From Clytia hemisphaerica (taxonomy: Eukaryota; Cnidaria; Hydrozoa; Leptothecata; Clytiidae): a DNA stretch of 64,000 nucleotides. Under the pieces are notes generated by a model. That model saw nothing but the letters and a program-made list of their open reading frames with translations. It ran no database searches and was not told the origin of the DNA. The stretch is taken from the NCBI GenBank assembly GCA_902728285.1, contig CACVBU010000588.1:496001-560000 (forward strand), written 5' to 3'. Below are positions 58,362 through 64,000 of this stretch, piece after piece. Both the position numbers and the translations under genes were made by a program. The first letter of the stretch is position 1, and every line of letters begins with the position of its first letter.

Positions 58362-58529
58362 TCAATGCTCTCCAATTCGATTTTCAAGGGGAATCGGATT
58401 TTCATCGAATAAGGGAGCGTATCGAATAGTAGAGTGTCATTTATGAGAGTTACTTGTTAACGGTGACTTTCAGAATTATCGAATAATGGAGCGTATCAAA
58501 TAGTAGAACGTCGAATTAGAGAGCGTCAA
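58362..58529. mobile_element. pogo/Tigger-like MITE, subfamily A, copy 3
   Basis: GCTCTCCAATTCGATTTTCA, AGGGGAATCGGATTTTCATC at the left; AGTAGAACGTCGAATTAGAG, AGCGTCAACTG at the right. Inverse orientation to 16989. A further decayed end lies at about 59120-59190. Confidence 0.8.
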
Positions 58530-59970
58530 CTGTATCTCGATAAACCAGATCCTAACCAAACAATTAATGGTTACGATATGGTGGCTTGACCTAGAAGATC
58601 GACAAATTAGCCAATTGACATGGGAACGCTCCATAGCAACTACCATGTTCCATGTACCAGTATTGAAAGAAAAAGAAGAAGACAAAAAAACTCGTTCATC
58701 AAATACATGACATGTCTACGGATAAGAATTTCCTGAATGAAATGAAAAGCAGTTAAAAGGAGAAGTGGGCTGGTCAAATGAACTTGATGTTCTTCAAATT
58801 TCTCGTATCCCGTATCGGTGACGACAACTATCCGGTTATTGCAAACGACCTTTCATTAATACCGATATCTGAAATAATTTCTAAGAATATTTTTGTAAGA
58901 ACCGTACTTACAACGGCTGAATTCTGAGCGGTTATAGCGAATAAAAATAACACTAAAATTAGAATTTATGCTTTAAATAAAAAAGATTGAATTCATGATA
59001 TGCACCACTGGAGAATAAAAATTTATGCTTAAAAAAAGATTGAATAACATCATATTTCAGACTGAGTGTGCTAAAGAAAAACAATGCGTGCAATTCTATT
59101 GGTTCTAATCAAAATCATGTGCAGTTGACAATTTTTAAGGGGAATATGGTTTTCATCGAATAATAGTATTGAATACTAGAGAGACGTTTTCTCGTTGACA
59201 TAAGAAAATTTAAATCACATGGTACTAAACATATTTGCAAGTCATTTTTATGATAAACGATATATTGGCAACTGAAAATATCCAGACAGACAAACCATGG
59301 CAAAAGAGATAATATAGGCTTCATAATTAAAACGTGACGATAGTAATAAAGAACGAACTGGATCCCACGCACCTACGCTCAAATGTGCAGCAAAGGAAAA
59401 AACAAGCTCTTTGCAAAAAGATAATAATGAAATAAAATTAGTTTTAAACTTTCAGTAACCAGGACGATTTATATCAATTAAAATTAGATCGAGGAAGATG
59501 AAATATTTTTTGAAGATTTCCTGTAAATAGGAGGAGCGTAGCCAAAATGAAAGAAATTAGTGTACATGGTAGACCACCATAGCCAACTTAAAAGAATTTG
59601 AAAAATTAAAGTTTTCAAGAAAATATTTCTAGACTTTTTCTCAAGGCGAACTTGTCAATTTGATCGAAAGCGAAAAATAAATTTCCCAACGAAGTTTCTT
59701 GACTTTTTTTCACAGACCCTGTTGAGATTATAATTTCGGTCACTGAAAAAGGCAAATAGTCCCAAAGCATTTAACGATGAAGATTTTGTCAGCAAATGCC
59801 AAGAAATGTTAGAGTAGTTAAAGATAATTTGAGACAGTTAGATTCAATTTTCGAATCAAAATAAACCAAAAATCTTTTCAACCCGATAAAATAAAAAAGT
59901 AAAAAAAAGTTATAAAGTATTCTTGGGGGATAAAAATATGGTTTAAGTTTATAAAAAATAATAATTTTGG

Positions 59971-60051
59971 CTACCTGTTGTTAGGTACTCTTTTCCGTTC
60001 TTTCATTTTTCGGACGCGTCGGACAGCATCTTTGTGCTTCTTTCTAAAGTC
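59971..60051 (-). CDS. NOL8: NOL8-like, terminal exon and stop
   Basis: 27 codons after the acceptor TTTCAATTTCTAG, phase 0, ending TAG at 59973-59971. It reads DFRKKHKDAVRRVRKMKERK and on to the stop. The RKKHKDA pattern with a basic tail is the conserved C-terminal end of NOL8. The basic tail may serve nucleolar targeting. Confidence 0.85.
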   Translation of the reverse strand, partial: DFRKKHKDAVRRVRKMKERKRVPNNR

Positions 60052-60496
60052 CTAGAAATTGAAAAAAAAGTCGATATATTATAAAATATTTTGTGAAATT
60101 CACGACAGCGTGATTCCCGTAAAGAGTTGTTTCCACACGGAAGGTAGTGCACGAGTCTGCACGAATGGATTTTCATAAATGAAATTCTTTAGAGAATCGG
60201 GAATCGCATCTGTGTAGAATCATTGGATTCATTGAAATTAAAAATTATTCAACATTTTTTGTGGTACGAAAACTCAACGATGGTTCATTCAAACAGTTCC
60301 TTTAATCCGTAATCTCCATAAGTCAAGAAATTTAACGACTTTGGGGTTTGAGTTATAGAAAATCGACTGTTGTATTGGAAAACTTCTTTTAAAAATTGTA
60401 TGATATCTATGATGAGCGGAACATGAGGAAGCGGGTGTTTGAGCCGCACCATCTTTCTCCCTGGATTGCTTCACTTATCCTTTATCATATTTTTAT

Positions 60497-60636
60497 TGCT
60501 GAGCATCAAACTGAGAGGCATCAAGTACCATTTTTGTTTTAAGTACAAAGTCTTTGGTATGACCCAGCCGAGGGTTGAACCCATGAACTTAACCACCGTA
60601 GCCGAATGCTCTACCTTTGCACTACGGTCGGGGCAC
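60497..60636 (-). mobile_element. tRNA-derived SINE, copy 3, in last NOL8 intron
   Basis: Minus-strand head CGACCGTAGTGCAAAGGTAG, AGCATTCGGCTACGGTGG, then an excellent B box GGGTTCAACCC (60582-60572). The tail AAAATGGTACTTGATGCCTC follows. This is the best-preserved promoter of the three copies, in the same orientation as the host gene. Confidence 0.85.
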
Positions 60637-60649
60637 CACCATTGAGTTT

Positions 60650-60918
60650 AAAGCCCGAAGGGCTAGAGTTCAATCTCTAACCTTTCTCAGGCAAGAAAAA
60701 GTGAAGCCTTAAAAAATGCGCCGCATTTTTGACGACAGATTGAATCTAGCAATTCCTTTGTTTACGATTGATATTTTTTTCGAAATTTAGCGGTAAACTT
60801 TAGTTTCTATCTGTCATTTGTGTGAAAACCAGGCGAGCCGCTCAAGGCCGGGCAACTTTGGTAGGATTTGTTGGCTTCAAATCCTACCAAGGAGATTGAC
60901 TTCTAGCCCTTCGGGCTT
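60650..60918. mobile_element. 269 bp MITE, AAGCCCGAAGGGCTAGA TIRs, in last NOL8 intron
   Basis: AAAGCCCGAAGGGCTAGAGT, TCAATCTC at the left; GAGATTGACTTCTAGCCCTT, CGGGCTT at the right. It lies about 14 bp from the SINE. Confidence 0.8.
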
Positions 60919-61792
60919 ATACTTCATTGGGCACCACACTACCCTAACCGATTCTCCATTGTGGAACCGGAAGAGGTGATTGCTTCCTTCATTAATCATT
61001 TTTGATTCAAGTTTTATTAGCGTTTCAGTAGATTTAATGAACTCACAAATTACGAAAAAAAACATTTTCGATCAATATCGCTAAGTGTATAATGAGATCA
61101 AAATTAGAGCAATCTGAATTAAAAAGACAATTTCGCGATTTTGTAAATTAAAGTTCGCAAAAATAGATCTGTATAATTTGAGTAAAATTGGACTGGACCT
61201 AATTAACAGGCATTAAGGCAATTTAACACTCATGAATGTACACTAATGCTGAAGATTGTTTTGATCGTTAACAATATTGACGACGCGTATTTTTATTTAT
61301 TGAAAGCTATAAAAATAGCCAGAAACGTGCACATTAAAACTTAATATTGTAGATGAAACAAATTTTGGATTCTGTTTTGTACAGTCATTCTATTTATCAA
61401 ACTCTTATATTGTATTCAAAGTGAAGATTTTAAATACAAAGAAAAATAGCATCAGAAATACACCCCCGAGGCCACTCCTGTTTTCTTTCCTTTAAAACTT
61501 TAAAACAATTACGAAAAGGCAGTTAAACAAAGGAATAGAATATTTTCGGACCATTTCTTTGTAAATTGAAATTTCATTCATCGACGATTGATGTGTTTCC
61601 TGAGTACTACAATTTTCATTGAGCTAATATTACAATGAATATTATGTGCCTAGGATAGAAATAGATCTGTCATTACGTGTGTATCCTTTTCTCTTTCCGC
61701 AAAAGATTTATTTCTTCAAAGTAGGTCACGATGTTTTAAAAAGAAATCTGCAGTATCGTAAAAAAGTGATTGTCAAAGAAATTGAATCATAC

Positions 61793-61869
61793 CTCGCGTA
61801 GTCCTTGTCGAATATCTTCCCATTGTTTTGTGATCTCTTCCAATCCTTCTGAGCGCATGAAACTTGCAC
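61793..61869 (-). CDS. NOL8: NOL8-like, penultimate exon
   Basis: 77 bases after CTCAACCGATAG, donor GAGGTATGATT. Reads ASFMRSEGLEEITKQWEDIR and QGLRE, and joins in phase to DFRKKHKDA. In NOL8 this is the segment between the aromatic FFFF motif and the basic end. Confidence 0.85.
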
Positions 61870-62053
61870 CTATCGGTTGAGAAAATTATTTGATAAAATA
61901 TTTTGAGAAAATGAAAATTTAGTCAGAATAGTATGGTGATAAAGAGGTATCATATCAATAATTTTAAGCATTATTAGATCCCCCTTTTGCCCCCTTGGTA
62001 GTGCGACACTGTTCAATTTGTTTAAGATAGGAGAGAAGTACCAAAACCGATAC

Positions 62054-62203
62054 CTTTTAACAGCCGTTCATCATTTTCTTTGAAGAAGAAGAATCCACCA
62101 GCAGAAGAACTTTTTCCTTCTCCTTCTTTCGTTTTTTCTTCCGACTCTTCTTCTTTTTCGTTTTCCATAGAGACGTCCCTGTTGTCACGATCTTCCCGTA
62201 AAC
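62054..62203 (-). CDS. NOL8: NOL8-like, exon with FFFFKENDERL motif
   Basis: 150 bases, phase 1 at both ends, from ATATTAAG to GGTATCGG. Acidic (KEEESEEKTKEGEG), then GGFFFFKENDERLLK. The run of phenylalanines followed by x-x-N-D-E-R-L is the most diagnostic stretch of the NOL8 C-terminus; this motif carries the family call. Confidence 0.9.
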
Positions 62204-62382
62204 CTTAATATAACATTAACATGAATGAGAAAGAAGTCAAGGAATCGTTCCAATAGGGCAAATTTCCCAATCAAGGACTAAAATGAACAGATTCGCAAAA
62301 TATCAAAACAACCTTTCAACTTGAATACAAAGATTCAATGTGACATGCATCATAAAATAATGATCACATTAAATAAAGATAC

Positions 62383-62554
62383 CTTTTTTCCAGCTTAATT
62401 CTTTGATGGGTTTGGCTTTATCAACAGTTTCTTCATCTTCTCCATCATCATCGTCAACATCCATGGTGTTATTTACAACTTTACCAGAGTCATCTTCCTC
62501 GTCATCGTTCGTTGGCGCAGCAGACAAAAATGTAAAAGCTGGTGCAGGCTTGTC
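62383..62554 (-). CDS. NOL8: NOL8-like, acidic exon
   Basis: 172 bases, acceptor TTATCCTTAG, donor AAGGTATCTT. Starts DKPAPAFTFLSAA, corresponding to the FTFSFF region of the family, then a run of acidic residues (NDDEEDD; VDDDDGEDEE) and IKELSWKK. Acidic tracts are common in nucleolar proteins. Confidence 0.85.
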
Positions 62555-62965
62555 CTAAGGATAAGGATAAGATAAAGATAAGACGAAATACCAATAAATG
62601 AGATGGCTGAAAGAGTCTAATAAAGGAAAATAGTCAGATATAGTTTCAAATCCGATAGACAGCGGGTTGATTTAAATACCAATGCTACAACAACAAATTA
62701 AAAGCAAAGGTTGAAGAAATTTGGCATACATACTAAATTATTTGAATCATACAAGCTACGGATTTCTTCGATTGGTTTTTGTAAGAAATTTCTTTTGTTC
62801 GAATACTTCAACAGTTCAAGCTAATTCCCCGGGTCAAGAAATAAACCTTAAAATACTTTCCATAAATCAAACCTTTCTGTAATTCGATTTTTTAAGATTC
62901 CATGTTTGAGTTCAAATTAGCGAAAGTCAATTAAATTTATTAGATTACAATGTTCAAAGCCTAAC

Positions 62966-63200
62966 CTCGCTCTCAGCAGCAGTAGCAGTGCCGGAGAAGA
63001 GTGATTTCAGTGAAGTTTCAACTTTGTAGAAACGTTCTTTGGAGACTTCGGGTACAGGGTTCGCTTCATCCTCTTCGACATCTTTCTCTCCTACTGATGT
63101 TTCGTTTAATTTTTTGCTGTTTGAAGGTTTCTCTTCCTTTTCAACTTCGAGTTCGGTATGGTCTGATTTTGTTGGATCATATCGTTGGTATGGGTTGGCA
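62966..63200 (-). CDS. NOL8: NOL8-like, exon with RYDPTKSDHTELE
   Basis: 235 bases, acceptor TTCGGTTTTCAG, donor GAGGTTAGG. Contains NPYQRYDPTKSDHTELEVEK, matching the family's RYDPSKxDH pattern, and PEVSKERFYKVETSLKSLFS, matching its VSKExYYNI-D-LK-F pattern. The first base completes a serine codon begun at 63806. Translation upstream of 63200 in this frame is intron. Confidence 0.9.
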
Positions 63201-63448
63201 CTGAAAACCGAAAAAAAGGACCATGTTAAATAATATATTTTCCATTTATAAGTATAACAAATTATTAAAGATAAGCAACATGTGTCTTCAGTTGAAGCAG
63301 GCTTACATTCTTGCTCGAAAGAAGGATTTGATAAGAATCGAAAATTTAAGTTCAAGTAAATAAAAACATAACTGCAAGAAGAAGAGTAATGAAGACACCT
63401 CTAATTCAATGTGTCAGAACTAATATATAAAGAAACACGAAAATAGAA

Positions 63449-63733
63449 TGGGCCATTCCATTATAAGTCCGTACAGGGAGGGGGTGGAGGAACATTTCTA
63501 GGGATGAAAGAGTTTTTTGTGGGGGGGGTTAAAAATTATCTTAAAATTTCCAAGGGGTAAAAGACTAATTTTGGTTCGTCCAACGTCACTTTAAGGTATG
63601 AAAATAAATTTTCTAAGGGATATTTTGCAAATCTTTCCATTTTTCAAGGGGTATCTACGCGTTTCCAAAAAATCTTTTTTGACTTGAAAAGGTTCGTCCA
63701 CCCCCCTGTATGGGAATTTAATGGAATGGCCCA
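63449..63733. mobile_element. 285 bp MITE inside a NOL8 intron
   Basis: TGGGCCATTCCATTATAAGT, CCGTACAGGGAGGGGGTGGA at the left; TCCACCCCCCTGTATGGGAA, TTTAATGGAATGGCCCA at the right. Internal AAGGGGTA phrases recur. Ends are related to 25630-25835. Confidence 0.85.
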
Positions 63734-63805
63734 ATAATTCAGTAAACTCGGAGCCTTGTATGAAATAAAAATGGTACCAATGGTAAAATTAGAGAAGCGA
63801 CTCAC

Positions 63806-64000
63806 GATGTAGCAATTAATTCTTTTTTCAATTCTTTCTTTGATTTGTTGTGTTTCAAGCTTTTGCCAAGGATGCTTTCCAGTACAGACATATTCCGCTC
63901 CTTCTCTTCTTCTGCATTCAAATTTTTCGTTTCTTCGTCTTCTCTTTCTATACTTCTCTTCTTGTTTTCTGATTTTTCGCCTTCATCTTCTGAATCAGTA
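63806..64000 (-). CDS. NOL8: NOL8-like, partial exon running off the window
   Basis: Open to the right edge; donor ATCGTGAGTCG at 63805. Highly charged: TDSEDEGEKSENKKRSIERE, then EEEKERNMSVLESILGKSLK and KKELKKELIATS. NOL8 is a nucleolar RRM protein tied to ribosome biogenesis, with its RRM at the N-terminus, which would lie beyond the right edge. From this exon to 59971, six exons account for about 300 residues of the C-terminal part. Confidence 0.85.

Overview
The window looks like gene-poor, AT-rich nuclear DNA from an invertebrate animal. Protein-coding exons are short, have GT/AG borders and keep phase across introns. The recognisable genes are animal families: a retinol/17-beta-hydroxysteroid dehydrogenase-type SDR, a TRAF MATH domain, and nucleolar protein NOL8. 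Most of the remaining DNA is small DNA transposons, a dead LINE, tRNA-derived SINEs and simple repeats. A marine invertebrate such as a cnidarian, hemichordate or tunicate is my guess; the species cannot be fixed from sequence alone.

Layout. 0.1-6.9 kb: an SDR gene on the minus strand, four exons, with a 5.2 kb intron packed with nested repeats. 6.9-9.5 kb: a 5'-truncated, frame-broken non-LTR retrotransposon (LINE), same strand, ending within tens of bases of the first recognisable SDR exon. 9.75-10.4 kb: a TRAF-type MATH ORF on the minus strand with no visible start, abutted upstream by a pogo-like MITE. 11-30 kb: no recognisable gene; many MITE-like elements, one SINE, a 276 bp CAAT microsatellite, and long stretches without ORFs. 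30.2-34.9 kb (plus strand): a TTAA-flanked MITE, two small candidate exons of a secreted or membrane protein, an intact 104-residue secreted cysteine-rich peptide gene, and a 95-codon ORF followed by AATAAA. 35-59 kb: again gene-free to my eye but rich in transposon relics, including a 1.13 kb element with 8 bp flanking repeats and a 2.69 kb element with long inverted ends. 59.97-64.0 kb: the six 3'-terminal exons of a NOL8-like gene on the minus strand, running off the right edge.

The genes do not form an operon or a pathway. The strongest theme is the transposon landscape. At least three elements with G-rich/C-rich ends carry matching target-site duplications of about 8 bp and a regularly spaced internal motif. 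One insertion can be shown against an empty site inside the same window. Two elements are nested inside others. The most interesting gene-level item is the secreted peptide with a perfectly symmetrical six-cysteine spacing.
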